From Rhizobiales bacterium Ga0077548 (GTDB lineage Bacteria > Pseudomonadota > Alphaproteobacteria > Rhizobiales > Xanthobacteraceae), in assembly GCA_001464215.1 (NCBI GenBank), contig LNEZ01000079.1, positions 1 through 32,661 of the forward strand: a stretch of 32,661 nt of DNA. The letters run 5' to 3'. The notes under the pieces were generated by a model. The model did no database searches. It saw only the letters and a list, made by a program, of their open reading frames with translations, and was not told the origin of the DNA. Every line of letters starts with the position of its first letter. The first letter of the stretch is position 1. Shown here in pieces: positions 1 to 10,877 of the stretch. The translations under genes and the position numbers were made by a program.

Positions 1-565
1 CTTCGACGAGCCGGCGTCGCGTCACGTCGCGGTCGCTGAAATGGTGATCGAGAAAGCGAAGCGTCTCGTGGAGCACGGCCGCGACGTCGTGATCCTCTTG
101 GACTCAATCACGCGTCTGGGCCGTGCCTACAACACGGTGGTGCCGAGCTCCGGCAAGGTGCTGACGGGCGGCGTCGATGCCAACGCGCTCCAGCGTCCGA
201 AGCGCTTCTTCGGCGCGGCGCGTAACATCGAAGAAGGCGGCTCGCTCACTATCATCGCGACCGCGCTGATCGATACCGGCTCACGCATGGACGAAGTCAT
301 CTTCGAAGAGTTCAAGGGTACCGGTAACTCGGAAATCATCCTCGACCGCAAGGTCTCGGACAAGCGCGTGTTCCCGGCGATGGACATCACCCGCTCCGGT
401 ACGCGCAAGGAAGAACTCCTGGTGCCGCCGGATCAGCTCAAGAAAATGTACGTGCTCCGCCGTATTCTCAACCCGATGGGCACGGTCGATGCGATCGAAT
501 TCCTTATCGACAAGCTCAAGCAGACCAAGAACAACGGCGAGTTCTTCGACAGCATGAACACCTGA
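1..565 (+). CDS. rho: Transcription termination factor Rho, C-terminal part (5' end outside window)
   Basis: Rho is a hexameric RNA helicase that ends transcription by translocating along nascent RNA. Only about the last 187 codons are present; the frame is open from base 2. Visible parts are the end of the ATPase core: a Walker B-type stretch ([17 protein letters not shown]), the Q-loop/R-loop region with [20 protein letters not shown], and the signature [15 protein letters not shown] followed by [10 protein letters not shown]. The C-terminus ([17 protein letters not shown]) has the family's normal length and form. The TGA at 563-565 is followed directly by a strong hairpin terminator. In related alphaproteobacteria rho also lies beside mnmE and parAB, which supports the call. 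Identity is certain; start and N-terminal RNA-binding domain cannot be seen. Confidence 0.97.
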   Translation, partial: FDEPASRHVAVAEMVIEKAKRLVEHGRDVVILLDSITRLGRAYNTVVPSSGKVLTGGVDANALQRPKRFFGAARNIEEGGSLTIIATALIDTGSRMDEVIFEEFKGTGNSEIILDRKVSDKRVFPAMDITRSGTRKEELLVPPDQLKKMYVLRRILNPMGTVDAIEFLIDKLKQTKNNGEFFDSMNT

Positions 566-582
566 GATCTCGCGCCTCAAAG

Positions 583-613
583 AAAAAGCCCGGTGGCGAC
601 ACCGGGCTTTTTT
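583..613. terminator. Bidirectional intrinsic terminator between rho and the symporter gene
   Basis: An 11-bp perfect stem (585-595 pairs with 600-610) closes on a GCGA loop and is flanked by an A-run on the left and a T-run on the right. It can therefore end rho from the left and the convergent symporter gene from the right. It lies 18 bp after the rho stop and 19 bp after the symporter stop. Confidence 0.9.
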
Positions 614-631
614 ATTGGATGAGCCGTTCGC

Positions 632-1498
632 CTATGCCGGAGCGAGGTTCCGTTTCGAAACGTAAATCGCGAAAAGTGTCGCGGTCAGATACATCGCAAG
701 CGTGTAGATGCCCGGCACCAGCGAAGCGGCCGGATTGTTCAAAACGTTCAGCGCGACATAGATCGCGAGTGCCGTATTGTGAATCCCGATCTCCATCGTG
801 ATTGCGATGGCCTGGCGCTCCGGGAGTTTCAGCGCGAGCGGCGCGAGATAGCCGGTCAGCATACTGATGACATTAAACAGCAAGCAGGCGAGACCCACCG
901 CGACGATACTGTCCAAGAGTTTTCCGCGCTCGATATAGATCGCCGCCAGAATCAGGATCGCCAGCACGATGATCGAGAAAAGTTTGATCGGCTTTTCCAT
1001 GCGTTTCGCGAACGCTTCCGAGCGGGCGCGAACGAACATACCGATCAGGACCGGGATCAGGATGATCGCTGCAACTTCGACGATCTTGCGATGCGGCGGC
1101 GGGACGTATTGTCCGGCACCGTAAAAGTATTCCAGCGAAAGGTTGATCACGATCGGCAGCGTCACGAGCGCAAGCACGCTGTTCACAGCGGTAAGGGTGA
1201 TGTTGAGCGCGACGTCGCCCTTGGCGAGGTGGCTATAGATGTTCGCGGTGGCGCCGCCGGGGGCTGCGGCAACCAGCATCAGGCCGAGCGCGAGATCGGG
1301 CGGCAGTTTCAGCAGGATCGCAATCAATGCTGCTGCGAAGGGGAGCAAAACAACCTGGAGGAAGAGCCCGAAGCCGACGGCGAAGGGATAGCGCGCAACG
1401 CGCTTGAAGTCCTCCATCGTGAGCGAGAGGCCGAGACCGAACATGATGATGCCGATCGAGAGCGGCAACAAAAGATCGGTGAGGATGGATGCTTGCAT
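632..1498 (-). CDS. Bile acid:sodium symporter (SBF) family membrane transporter
   Basis: A 288-residue, very hydrophobic protein with about nine membrane segments, matching the length of the bacterial SBF/BASS family (ASBT-like Na+-coupled carriers). Family marks are the unwound-helix motifs APGGATANIYSHLAKGDVAL (about residues 77-96) and EIGIHNTALAIYVAL (about residues 235-249), which in ASBT homologues line the Na+ sites and crossover region. Substrate cannot be told from sequence; bacterial members move bile acids, pantoate-like acids or other organic anions. It starts at an ATG 81 bp downstream of the DUF255 gene on the same strand, so co-transcription is possible, and it shares a terminator with rho. 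Family assignment is firm, substrate unknown. Confidence 0.9.
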   Translation of the reverse strand: MQASILTDLLLPLSIGIIMFGLGLSLTMEDFKRVARYPFAVGFGLFLQVVLLPFAAALIAILLKLPPDLALGLMLVAAAPGGATANIYSHLAKGDVALNITLTAVNSVLALVTLPIVINLSLEYFYGAGQYVPPPHRKIVEVAAIILIPVLIGMFVRARSEAFAKRMEKPIKLFSIIVLAILILAAIYIERGKLLDSIVAVGLACLLFNVISMLTGYLAPLALKLPERQAIAITMEIGIHNTALAIYVALNVLNNPAASLVPGIYTLAMYLTATLFAIYVSKRNLAPA

Positions 1499-1579
1499 GG
1501 TTCGCCCCCGCGAATTTGTTTGTTGTGCGCCAAGCTATGGAAAGCGCGGGTTACGCGCAATCCGCAGTGCGGCATGACG

Positions 1580-3598
<2,019 letters not shown>

Positions 3599-3634
3599 GG
3601 GTTTTTCTAACACGCCAATTTCGGGGACGTTCTC

Positions 3635-4963
3635 GTGAGCGAAGATACGATCTTCGCCCTCTCAAGCGGGCGCCTGCCGGTGGCAATTGCAGTCGTAAGA
3701 GTAAGCGGCCCCAATGCTCGAGTCGGACTCGAAACGTTTGGCGTGAAATTGCCGCAGCCGCGCCACGCCACCCGCGCGCAGCTCATCGATCCTGATTCAC
3801 GTGAAACACTCGATGATGCTTTGGCGCTCTGGTTTCCGGCCCCGCGCAGCGAGACCGGCGAGGATGTGCTCGAGCTGCATCTGCATGGCGGGCGCGCGGT
3901 GCTGGCGAAGGTTTTTTCGGTGCTCGGGACGCTTTCCGGCTTCCGACCAGCGGAGGCCGGCGAGTTCACAAAGCGCGCGGTGCTGAACGGCAAGATGGAT
4001 CTCGCAAACGCCGAGGGGCTTGGCGATCTCGTATCTGCTGAGACCGAAGCTCAGCGTCGTCAGGCCATGCACCAATATCAGGGCGCGCTTTCCAGACGCG
4101 TCGAAAGTTGGCGCGAGCGCTTGATCGAGGCCATGGCGCTGATCGAGGCTAACCTCGATTTCTCGGACGAGGCTGATGTGCCGGAAAATCTCATGGCACC
4201 AGCCGCTCGAGTCGCCTCCGAAATGTTATCTGAGATCGATGCGGCCCTCGCCGATGCACGCCGCGGCGAGCGGTTGCGCGAAGGCTTTTCGGTCGCGATT
4301 GCCGGTGCGCCAAATGCTGGGAAATCGACGCTTCTGAATACCCTGGCTGAACGCGATGTCGCGATCGTCTCCGACATTCCCGGCACCACGCGGGACGTCA
4401 TCGAAGTCGCCCTCGATCTTTCCGGCGTGCCGGTGGTGCTGATCGATACCGCGGGCATCCGGGATACTAGCGATCCCATTGAGATGGAGGGCGTTCGCCG
4501 CGCCATGGCGCGGGCAGAGAGCGCCGATCTCGTGCTGCTGCTGGAGCCTGCGGGCGGCGCCTCGATCTGTCTGCCAACACAGCCACACCAGACGCTCTGG
4601 CGCATCAAGACGAAAGCGGACCTGATCGATTCAGACTCGAAACAATCGTTGAATCAGAATGGTTCGCTTTCGATTTCGGCAAAGACCGGCGCGGGCATCG
4701 ATGAGCTTCTGAAGCGTCTTTCCAAAGAAGCCGAGCGCTTCGCAGGCGAGCCTGCGCTGGTCACGCGCGAGCGTCAGCGCGTGGCTTTGCGTGAAGCTTC
4801 GGCGCGCATTTCATCGGCGCTTTCGCTAACAAAACCGGGTCAGGAAGAGCTGTTCGCAGAAGAGCTTCGGCTTGCCGCGCGCTCGCTCGGGCGCATCACC
4901 GGACGCGTCGATGTCGAAGATGTGCTCGACAAGATCTTCAGCTCGTTCTGCATTGGTAAATGA
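3635..4963 (+). CDS. mnmE: tRNA uridine-5-carboxymethylaminomethyl GTPase MnmE
   Basis: MnmE is a G protein activated by dimerisation. Together with MnmG it modifies the wobble uridine (xm5U34) of several tRNAs in the cytoplasm. The 442-residue product has the N-terminal formyl-tetrahydrofolate-binding domain, a helical domain and an inserted G domain. Visible G motifs: G1 GAPNAGKS (224-231), G2 TT (251-252), G3 DTAG (271-274) and a G4-like TKAD (326-329). It ends in the diagnostic FCIGK, whose Cys is functionally important. The start is GTG with a GGGGA ribosome site about 8 bases upstream. It heads the run mnmE-mnmG-rsmG-parA-parB. A parS site lies inside the gene around codons 53-58. Confidence 0.97.
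   Translation: MSEDTIFALSSGRLPVAIAVVRVSGPNARVGLETFGVKLPQPRHATRAQLIDPDSRETLDDALALWFPAPRSETGEDVLELHLHGGRAVLAKVFSVLGTLSGFRPAEAGEFTKRAVLNGKMDLANAEGLGDLVSAETEAQRRQAMHQYQGALSRRVESWRERLIEAMALIEANLDFSDEADVPENLMAPAARVASEMLSEIDAALADARRGERLREGFSVAIAGAPNAGKSTLLNTLAERDVAIVSDIPGTTRDVIEVALDLSGVPVVLIDTAGIRDTSDPIEMEGVRRAMARAESADLVLLLEPAGGASICLPTQPHQTLWRIKTKADLIDSDSKQSLNQNGSLSISAKTGAGIDELLKRLSKEAERFAGEPALVTRERQRVALREASARISSALSLTKPGQEELFAEELRLAARSLGRITGRVDVEDVLDKIFSSFCIGK
3793..3808. promoter_or_regulatory. parS: parS site 1 (ParB-binding), inside mnmE
   Basis: TGATTCACGTGAAACA matches the near-universal chromosomal parS 16-mer TGTTTCACGTGAAACA at 15 of 16 positions. It lies within the mnmE reading frame, where it encodes the peptide SRET. 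ParB loads at parS as a CTP-dependent clamp and spreads. The parAB genes lie 3.7 kb downstream, as expected for a chromosomal centromere. Confidence 0.85.
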
Positions 4964-4986
4964 AAGGTTAACGCGCGGATGCCGCG

Positions 4987-5002
4987 CGTTTCACGTGAAA
5001 CA
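4987..5002. promoter_or_regulatory. parS: parS site 2, between mnmE and mnmG
   Basis: CGTTTCACGTGAAACA matches the parS consensus at 15 of 16 positions and contains the perfect 14-bp palindrome GTTTCACGTGAAAC (4988-5001). It lies in the 79-bp gap between the mnmE stop and the mnmG start, about 40 bp before the mnmG ATG. This is the only copy in the window that is not constrained by coding. Confidence 0.92.
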
Positions 5003-5042
5003 CGCCTTTGACGAGTCCTCGATCCGCGCTAGAGGACTCGAA

Positions 5043-6896
5043 ATGCAGACTTCGTTCGACGTCATTGTTGTGGGTGGTGGACACGCCGGCTCCGAAGCAG
5101 CCAGCGCCTCCGCTCGCATGGGTGCGAAGATCGCACTCGTCACGCATAAGTTCGCGACCATTGGCACGATGTCGTGCAATCCCGCGATCGGGGGCTTGGG
5201 CAAAGGTCATCTCGTGCGCGAGGTCGATGCGCTCGATGGCTTGATGGGCCGCGTCGCGGACGCCGCCGGCATCCAGTTTCGTGTGCTCAACAAACGCAAA
5301 GGCCCGGCGGTGCGCGGGCCGCGCGCGCAGGCGGACCGCAAGCTCTATGCGGCGGCGATGCAGCGTGAGCTTTCTGCGCAAGCGAATCTCCAAATCATCG
5401 AAGGTGAGGTCGACGATCTCGTTCTCTCAAACGGGATGATCGCCGGTGTGCGCCTGGGCGACGGGCGTGAATTTGCCTGCGCCGCTGTCGTGCTAACGAC
5501 AGGTACGTTTCTGCGCGGCCTGATCCATATCGGCGAACAGCAGATCCCCGCGGGCCGCGCTGGAGAGGCTCCAGCGATAGGGCTTTCGAAGACGCTTGCT
5601 GCATTCAACATCACGCTTGCGCGGCTCAAGACCGGTACGCCGCCGCGCCTCAATGGCAAGACCATCGACTGGAAGTCGCTTGAGATGCAGCCCGGCGATA
5701 ATCCGCCGGAGCCGTTCTCGATGCTGACGAAGCGCATCGAAAACCGTCAGGTGGAGTGCGGAATCACGCGCACGACCGAGGCCACCCATCAGGTCATTCG
5801 CGACAACATTCATCGCTCGGCGATGTATTCGGGCCGCATTGAAAGCCGGGGCCCGCGCTATTGCCCGTCGATCGAAGACAAGATCGTGCGCTTCGGCGAG
5901 CGCGACGGACATCAGATTTTTCTCGAGCCGGAAGGGTTAGAGGACGACACCGTTTATCCGAACGGCATCTCGACTTCGCTTCCGGAGGATGTGCAGCAGG
6001 CGCTGCTTTCGACCATCCCTGGCCTTGAAAAAGTAGTCATGAAGCGGGCTGGCTACGCGATCGAATACGATCACGTCGACCCGCGTGAACTCACAGCGTC
6101 TCTCGAGACCAAGAAAATTCCGGGCCTGTTTCTCGCGGGCCAGATCAACGGCACCACCGGCTACGAAGAAGCGGCGGCGCAGGGCTTGCTTGCAGGCCTC
6201 AATGCGGCGCGCCGCGCCGGCAGCGGTGATGCAATCATTTTCGACCGTACCGAAGCCTATCTCGGCGTGATGATCGACGACCTGATTACACGGGGAGTCA
6301 CGGAGCCGTATCGAATGTTCACGTCGCGCGCCGAGTACCGTCTGGCTCTGCGGGCGGACAATGCGGACCAGCGGCTTACGGCAAAGGGTATTTCGCTCGG
6401 CTGCGTCGGTTCGGTGCGGGCGACTGCATTTGAGAAGAAGCTTTCGGCACTCGAATGGGCGCGCGCGGAAGCAAAGTCGATCTCGGTCACACCGAACGAG
6501 GCGGATCGATTCGGTATCGTTCTGAACCGCGACGGACAACGGCGCACGGCTTTCGATCTGCTTTCGTATCCGAACATTTCGACGGAGCAGATCGCGAGAG
6601 TCTGGCCAGGCCTTTCGGCGCTCGAGCCCGCCATTGCGGAACAGCTCGAAATCGACGCGAAGTATTCGGTCTATCTCGATCGCCAGCGCGAAGACGCCGA
6701 ACGCTTCCGCCGGGATGAAGCGATGAATCTTCCCGATACGATAGACTTCGAGGCCATTCCGGGCCTTTCAAACGAGCTTCGTTTGAAGCTCCAGACCGTG
6801 CGGCCGCGCACGCTGGGACACGCCAATCGCATCGAAGGCATGACGCCGGCAGCACTCGGTCTGCTCGCGCTTCATGCGCGCCGCAAAGCCGGATGA
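5043..6896 (+). CDS. mnmG: tRNA uridine-5-carboxymethylaminomethyl synthesis enzyme MnmG (GidA)
   Basis: MnmG is the FAD- and NADH-dependent partner of MnmE in wobble-uridine modification. The 617-residue protein has the dinucleotide-binding [10 protein letters not shown] at residues 11-20 and the family motifs [34 protein letters not shown] and LKTGTPPR. It also has [11 protein letters not shown], which holds a catalytic cysteine, and the second FAD motif [19 protein letters not shown] take the ATG at 5043 because AGAGGA lies about 6 bases upstream and the alignment begins there; upstream in-frame codons run through parS and the mnmE tail. The stop overlaps rsmG by 4 bp (ATGA), so the two are translationally coupled. 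Confidence 0.97.
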   Translation: MQTSFDVIVVGGGHAGSEAASASARMGAKIALVTHKFATIGTMSCNPAIGGLGKGHLVREVDALDGLMGRVADAAGIQFRVLNKRKGPAVRGPRAQADRKLYAAAMQRELSAQANLQIIEGEVDDLVLSNGMIAGVRLGDGREFACAAVVLTTGTFLRGLIHIGEQQIPAGRAGEAPAIGLSKTLAAFNITLARLKTGTPPRLNGKTIDWKSLEMQPGDNPPEPFSMLTKRIENRQVECGITRTTEATHQVIRDNIHRSAMYSGRIESRGPRYCPSIEDKIVRFGERDGHQIFLEPEGLEDDTVYPNGISTSLPEDVQQALLSTIPGLEKVVMKRAGYAIEYDHVDPRELTASLETKKIPGLFLAGQINGTTGYEEAAAQGLLAGLNAARRAGSGDAIIFDRTEAYLGVMIDDLITRGVTEPYRMFTSRAEYRLALRADNADQRLTAKGISLGCVGSVRATAFEKKLSALEWARAEAKSISVTPNEADRFGIVLNRDGQRRTAFDLLSYPNISTEQIARVWPGLSALEPAIAEQLEIDAKYSVYLDRQREDAERFRRDEAMNLPDTIDFEAIPGLSNELRLKLQTVRPRTLGHANRIEGMTPAALGLLALHARRKAG

Positions 6897-7531
6897 TCGA
6901 CGAAAAAATTCTTCAAAAGGATCGGGAAGCGGCGCTGCGAATCACGCCGGTTTCACGTGAAACATCGGAACGCCTCGATCACTTCGCCGAACATTTCCTG
7001 AAATGGCAGCGCGCGGTGCAGCTCGTTGCGCCATCTACCTTGAACACGCTCTGGACGCGGCACATCGCAGACAGTCTGCAACTACTGCCCGACATCGAAG
7101 ATGCGAAAGAAGTTGTGGATGTCGGGAGTGGCGGGGGCTTCCCGGGGCTGATCCTTTCGATCGCAAGGCCAACGAAAAAATTTCATCTGATCGAGAGCGA
7201 TACGCGGAAAGCTTCTTTCCTTCGTGAGGCCGCGCGCGTCTCCGAATCGTCCGCTGAAGTTTATGCGGAAAGGGTCGAGTCGGCGGCGAAACGGATCAAC
7301 ACAGAAGTTCACATGGTCACGGCGCGCGCCTTCGCCCCACTGCCGAAGCTGCTAGAACTCACCGCGCCATTCTTCGAGAACGGCGCCAAGGCTGCTTTCC
7401 TCAAGTCACAAGATATAGATGACGAATTGACTACAGCCGCTAAATCTTGGAACGTTAACTATCTATTAAGAAACAGCCTGACCGATCCGCGTGGTAGAAT
7501 CCTCCTGATCGACAAGGCAGAGCGGCGGTAA
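6893..7531 (+). CDS. rsmG: 16S rRNA (guanine-N7) methyltransferase RsmG (GidB)
   Basis: RsmG methylates N7 of a guanine in the 530 loop of 16S rRNA using SAM; loss of it is known to give low-level streptomycin resistance. The 212-residue product has the SAM-binding signature [13 protein letters not shown] followed by a second acidic strand ([14 protein letters not shown]). Further family marks are [14 protein letters not shown] and the late KSQDIDDEL. The gene begins in the ATGA overlap with the mnmG stop. Its N-terminal VSRET is encoded by a parS site (6949-6964). Near its 3' end is an AT-rich stretch holding a CtrA-type box that may drive parA, whose ATG is 20 bp after the rsmG stop. Confidence 0.96.
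   Translation: MIDEKILQKDREAALRITPVSRETSERLDHFAEHFLKWQRAVQLVAPSTLNTLWTRHIADSLQLLPDIEDAKEVVDVGSGGGFPGLILSIARPTKKFHLIESDTRKASFLREAARVSESSAEVYAERVESAAKRINTEVHMVTARAFAPLPKLLELTAPFFENGAKAAFLKSQDIDDELTTAAKSWNVNYLLRNSLTDPRGRILLIDKAERR
6949..6964. promoter_or_regulatory. parS: parS site 3, inside rsmG
   Basis: GGTTTCACGTGAAACA matches the parS consensus at 15 of 16 positions and carries the perfect 14-bp palindrome at 6950-6963. In the rsmG frame it encodes V-S-R-E-T near the N-terminus. It is the parS copy nearest to parA, about 600 bp upstream of the parA start. Confidence 0.92.
7455..7469. promoter_or_regulatory. Putative CtrA box upstream of parA
   Basis: TTAACTATCTATTAA is an exact TTAA-N7-TTAA, the recognition site of the alphaproteobacterial cell-cycle regulator CtrA. 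Read on the minus strand it continues as TTAAC, the fuller consensus. It sits in an AT-rich pocket at the 3' end of rsmG, 81 bp before the parA ATG. A GANTC (CcrM) site follows at 7497-7501. Binding is inferred from sequence only. Confidence 0.55.
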
Positions 7532-7550
7532 CGCCTTTTAGGTGCGGCCA

Positions 7551-8381
7551 ATGACCACTTCACTTCGTCCCAGGGTGCTTTCCCTCGCCAACCAGAAGGG
7601 TGGGGTCGGCAAGACCACAACGGCGATCAATCTCGGAACGGCGCTGGCCGCCATCGGCGAGCGGGTGCTGATTGTGGACCTCGATCCGCAGGGCAACGCC
7701 TCGACCGGCTTGGGCATCGACCGCAAGGATCGCGACCGTTCGACCTTCGACGTGCTGATCGGCGAATCAGACATTCAGGCGGTGGTCCGCGAGACGGCCG
7801 TGCCCGGTCTTCACATCGCGCCGTCCACGCTCGACCTCTCCGGTCTCGAGCTGTCGCTCGCGACCCGCAAAGACCGCGCCTATCGGCTCCGCGACGCGAT
7901 AGGAAAACTTTCCCGTCCGACGCGCAACGCCGACGGCGAGTTTGCGCACGACGGTTACACCTATGTTTTGGTCGATTGCCCGCCGTCGCTGAACCTGCTC
8001 ACGGTCAATGCGATGGCAGCGTCCGACGCGGTGCTGGTTCCCCTGCAATGCGAGTTCTTCGCGCTCGAAGGTCTCTCGCAACTTTTGAAGACGGTCGAGC
8101 AGGTGAAAATGAGCCTGAACCCGTCGCTATCGATCCATGGCATCGTGCTGACCATGTACGACGCGCGCAACAATCTCTCCGATCAGGTTGTCGCCGACGT
8201 GCGGCAGTTCATGGGCAAGAAAGTTTTCGACACCGTGATCCCGCGCAACGTGCGCGTGTCAGAAGCGCCGTCTTATGGAAAACCGGTGTTGCTCTACGAT
8301 CTCAAATGCGTAGGCAGTCAGGCCTATCTCAAGCTCGCATCCGAAATCGTGCAGCGCGAACGCGCGCTCGCGGCTGCGTAA
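7551..8381 (+). CDS. parA: Chromosome partitioning ATPase ParA
   Basis: ParA is a deviant-Walker ATPase that binds DNA non-specifically as an ATP-bound dimer and pulls or positions ParB-parS complexes during segregation. The 276-residue protein has the deviant Walker A motif KGGVGKTT (residues 16-23) with the signature lysine, the switch I-like DPQGNASTGLG, Walker B YVLVDCPPSLN, and the C-terminal VIPRNVRVSEAPSYGKP typical of chromosomal ParA/Soj. The ATG at 7551 has AGGTG six bases upstream and is preferred over an in-frame GTG at 7542. It begins 20 bp after rsmG and parB follows 24 bp after its stop, giving a parAB unit. A CtrA-type box lies upstream. Confidence 0.96.
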   Translation: MTTSLRPRVLSLANQKGGVGKTTTAINLGTALAAIGERVLIVDLDPQGNASTGLGIDRKDRDRSTFDVLIGESDIQAVVRETAVPGLHIAPSTLDLSGLELSLATRKDRAYRLRDAIGKLSRPTRNADGEFAHDGYTYVLVDCPPSLNLLTVNAMAASDAVLVPLQCEFFALEGLSQLLKTVEQVKMSLNPSLSIHGIVLTMYDARNNLSDQVVADVRQFMGKKVFDTVIPRNVRVSEAPSYGKPVLLYDLKCVGSQAYLKLASEIVQRERALAAA

Positions 8382-8405
8382 TCGCGTGACGCGGGGAAAG
8401 CGATA

Positions 8406-9290
8406 ATGGCGATGGCAGAAGAGCGCTCAAGATTGGGACGGGGACTGGCGGCGCTGATCGGCGACGTCGGAGAAGAGTCGGCGGCAATTGATCGCGCGCG
8501 CGGGCAGAGGCGCGTACCGATCGAATACATCAGGGCCAATCCGAAAAACCCGCGCAAGCAATTCGACTCCGAAGAGCTCGACAATCTTTCGGCCTCGATC
8601 CGCGAGAAGGGAATTCTCCAGCCGATCCTGGTTCGTCCGGTCAGCGGCAAGAAGGATCAATACGAGATCGTCGCCGGCGAGCGGCGTTGGCGCGCAGCGC
8701 AGCGCGCAGGCGTGCACGATGTTCCGATTACGCTCTTGGAGATCAACGACAAGGAAGCGCTCGAGATCGCGATCGTCGAGAACGTGCAGCGCGCCGATCT
8801 CAATCCGCTCGAAGAAGCGGCCGGCTACGAAAACCTGATCGGGCAATTCAGCTACAGCCAGAACGATCTTGCGAAAGTCGTGGGGAAAAGCCGCAGCCAC
8901 ATCGCGAATACGATGCGGCTCCTGAAGCTGCCGAACTCGGTCAAGAAATATCTTTCCGAAGGCAAGCTGACCGCCGGTCACGCCCGCGCATTGCTCGCGC
9001 ATGACGACCCGGAGAAACTTGCGAAGGCGATCGTCGACGGCGGTGGAATGAACGTCCGCGATGTCGAAGCGCTTTCGCCGAATGAGCGCAAGACGTCGAA
9101 GGCGAAGAGCGGCGGCAAGGCGAAGCCCGCGAAATCCGCCGATGTTCGTTCACTCGAGAAGAAGCTCGTGGATCAGCTCGGCATGGCGATTTCGATCAAC
9201 AATCGCGGCTCCAAGGGCGAGATGAAGATCAAATACAAATCGCTCGAGCAGTTAGATGCGCTCTGCCGCAAGCTCGGCGTTCGATACTAA
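8406..9290 (+). CDS. parB: Chromosome partitioning protein ParB
   Basis: ParB binds parS, hydrolyses CTP, slides away as a clamp and forms the partition complex moved by ParA. The 294-residue protein has a short N-terminal ParA-interacting segment (RLGRGLAALIGD) and the CTP-binding/nuclease-like core with box II GERRWRA (91-97) and ENVQRADLNPLEEA (125-138). A helix-turn-helix follows (QNDLAKVVGKSRSHIANTMR), then a Lys-rich linker and the C-terminal dimerisation domain ending LDALCRKLGVRY. The start at 8406 has GGGGAAAG five bases upstream; an ATG two codons later is less well placed. Three parS sites occur upstream. It converges on holA with an 11-bp gap and no clear terminator hairpin between them. 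Confidence 0.96.
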   Translation: MAMAEERSRLGRGLAALIGDVGEESAAIDRARGQRRVPIEYIRANPKNPRKQFDSEELDNLSASIREKGILQPILVRPVSGKKDQYEIVAGERRWRAAQRAGVHDVPITLLEINDKEALEIAIVENVQRADLNPLEEAAGYENLIGQFSYSQNDLAKVVGKSRSHIANTMRLLKLPNSVKKYLSEGKLTAGHARALLAHDDPEKLAKAIVDGGGMNVRDVEALSPNERKTSKAKSGGKAKPAKSADVRSLEKKLVDQLGMAISINNRGSKGEMKIKYKSLEQLDALCRKLGVRY

Positions 9291-9301
9291 AAACCCTTGA
9301 T

Positions 9302-10327
9302 TTAAGCGGACTTTCGCTTGCCGCGTTCGGCGAGTGAAAGTATCGCGCGCTCTGTAATTGCGTCGGCAAGATGCGCCATGCGGCGCGTCTCTAATTCGGC
9401 TTCGCCGAGCGCCATCAGCGCATTTTCGATGGAGCGAGAGCCGAGACGGCGCAGCGCGCGTTTGTGGTTGTCAGTCCTTCGCCAGAAAACGCGGTTACGC
9501 TTCAAGACGCCCTCGGTGTCTTCGCCCGCTTCGATCTGCAAACTCATACGATGCAGCGCCGACAGATGCCGGATCGCGGCATTGAGAATGCTGGCGGGCG
9601 AGGTACCTTCGCCACGCGCGACGGCGAGTGCGCGAAGTGCGGCCTTCGAGTCTCCAGCCGCCGCGGCGTCCAGTACGTCGTCAATCGCAAGACCTGAGGC
9701 GTCTGCCACCACCGCGCGCACATCGGCAAGCGAGATCTTCTTCGTCTCGCCGGCATAGAAAATGAGCTTTTCGATCTCGGCACGCGTGGACAATCGGTCC
9801 GAACCGACAAGACCGAGCAGCGTTTCCTTTGCATCGCGATCGATCGAAACGCCGGCACGGAGCAGCGAGCCGTCGATCAATCTCGCAATCGTGCCGGCGT
9901 CATCGTCATAGCAGGGGATAACGGCGGCTGACTTTGCCGCTTCGCAATTCGTGCGCAGCGGAGAATTCTTCGCGATGTCGCCTGCTTCGATTGCAATCAG
10001 CGTTTCGCGTGAAGGGTCTTCCAGAAGCGGCTTCAGTCCGTCGGCGAAAGAACGGCTGCCCGCGCGTATATGCAGAATGCGCCTGTCGCCGAACAGGCCG
10101 ATGGTGCGTGCTTCATCCGAGAGCCTGCCGGGATCGGAGGCGAGCGCGTCGCCGTCGAGGGTCACAACGGTGAATTCATCGGCGGATTTTCCGCGTACGT
10201 TTTTGAGCAGCGTCTCGATGCGCTCGCTCACCAGCCCGCGGTTCGGTCCGTAAATTAAGACGACCGGATAGCGTGGATCGGGATCCTCGCAGAAGCTGTC
10301 GTAATCGCTTCGCGGAATCGCGACCAT
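9302..10327 (-). CDS. holA: DNA polymerase III delta subunit
   Basis: HolA is the clamp-loader subunit that opens the beta sliding clamp. The 341-residue product starts with a degenerate AAA+ fold (VVLIYGPNRGLVSERIETLL), lacking a working P-loop as is usual for delta. It continues with the RTIGLFGDRRILHIRAG region and the delta C-terminal helical domain (RKRSA end). The length is normal for the family. It is the last gene of a leuS-lptE-holA unit; lptE ends 10 bp upstream. The same order next to parB is seen in many alphaproteobacteria, which strengthens an otherwise divergent family call. Confidence 0.92.
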   Translation of the reverse strand: MVAIPRSDYDSFCEDPDPRYPVVLIYGPNRGLVSERIETLLKNVRGKSADEFTVVTLDGDALASDPGRLSDEARTIGLFGDRRILHIRAGSRSFADGLKPLLEDPSRETLIAIEAGDIAKNSPLRTNCEAAKSAAVIPCYDDDAGTIARLIDGSLLRAGVSIDRDAKETLLGLVGSDRLSTRAEIEKLIFYAGETKKISLADVRAVVADASGLAIDDVLDAAAAGDSKAALRALAVARGEGTSPASILNAAIRHLSALHRMSLQIEAGEDTEGVLKRNRVFWRRTDNHKRALRRLGSRSIENALMALGEAELETRRMAHLADAITERAILSLAERGKRKSA

Positions 10328-10337
10328 CGGTCCGGCG

Positions 10338-10877
10338 TCAGGTGCGGGTCAGGAAATAGGAAGCGAGGCGGGAGCGGATTTGCTCCGCGACCAGCTTGGC
10401 GGCGCGGTTCTGCGCATCGCGAACCGCGCGCATACCGGCATAGCGCTGCTGCGAGCGGTCAATGGAAATGCGCGCAAGCGCTTTTTCCGAAAGCACGATC
10501 TTGTCGTTCGAAACGTCGTACACACGATAGATCACGTCGAGCACGACGATTTCGGAGGTCGCGCGGCCGGAGGCGACATCGACCAGCGGCGTCTGCGAGC
10601 CGGCGGTGATCGTGATCGCGAGCTTGTAGGGAGCGCCGACGGGATTGCCCTGGCCGCCGGTCAATTCGAAGATGAGGTCGTTTCTGATTTCCTGACCGAG
10701 GCGGCCCTGAATTTCGATCACTTCGACCTGACGCAAGTCGTCGCGCAATTTCGCGCCCGCGCCGAATAGCGTGGACTGGCCGTACATCGGCTGGAAACAA
10801 CCGCCGAGGGTACCCGCGAGCACAAGCACCCCGAGACCCTTCCAAGCCTTTGAAATCGTTGAGTTACGCCACCACAT
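10338..10877 (-). CDS. lptE: LPS-assembly lipoprotein LptE
   Basis: LptE is the outer-membrane lipoprotein that plugs LptD and helps place lipopolysaccharide on the cell surface. The 179-residue product has a short basic N-terminus, a hydrophobic core ([11 protein letters not shown]) and a lipobox LGGC with the acylated Cys27. FQPMYG follows, a typical start of mature LptE. It ends with a helical tail ([18 protein letters not shown]). The start ATG lies inside the end of leuS (14-bp overlap, different frame), so expression depends on leuS transcription and probably on coupled translation. Family sequence conservation is low; lipobox, size and position between leuS and holA make the call. Confidence 0.9.
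   Translation of the reverse strand: MWWRNSTISKAWKGLGVLVLAGTLGGCFQPMYGQSTLFGAGAKLRDDLRQVEVIEIQGRLGQEIRNDLIFELTGGQGNPVGAPYKLAITITAGSQTPLVDVASGRATSEIVVLDVIYRVYDVSNDKIVLSEKALARISIDRSQQRYAGMRAVRDAQNRAAKLVAEQIRSRLASYFLTRT

Noticed and set aside
10000-10015. parS-like sequence in holA (GTTTCGCGTGAAG)
   Set aside because: Only about 11 of 16 positions match and the central CACGTG is broken.
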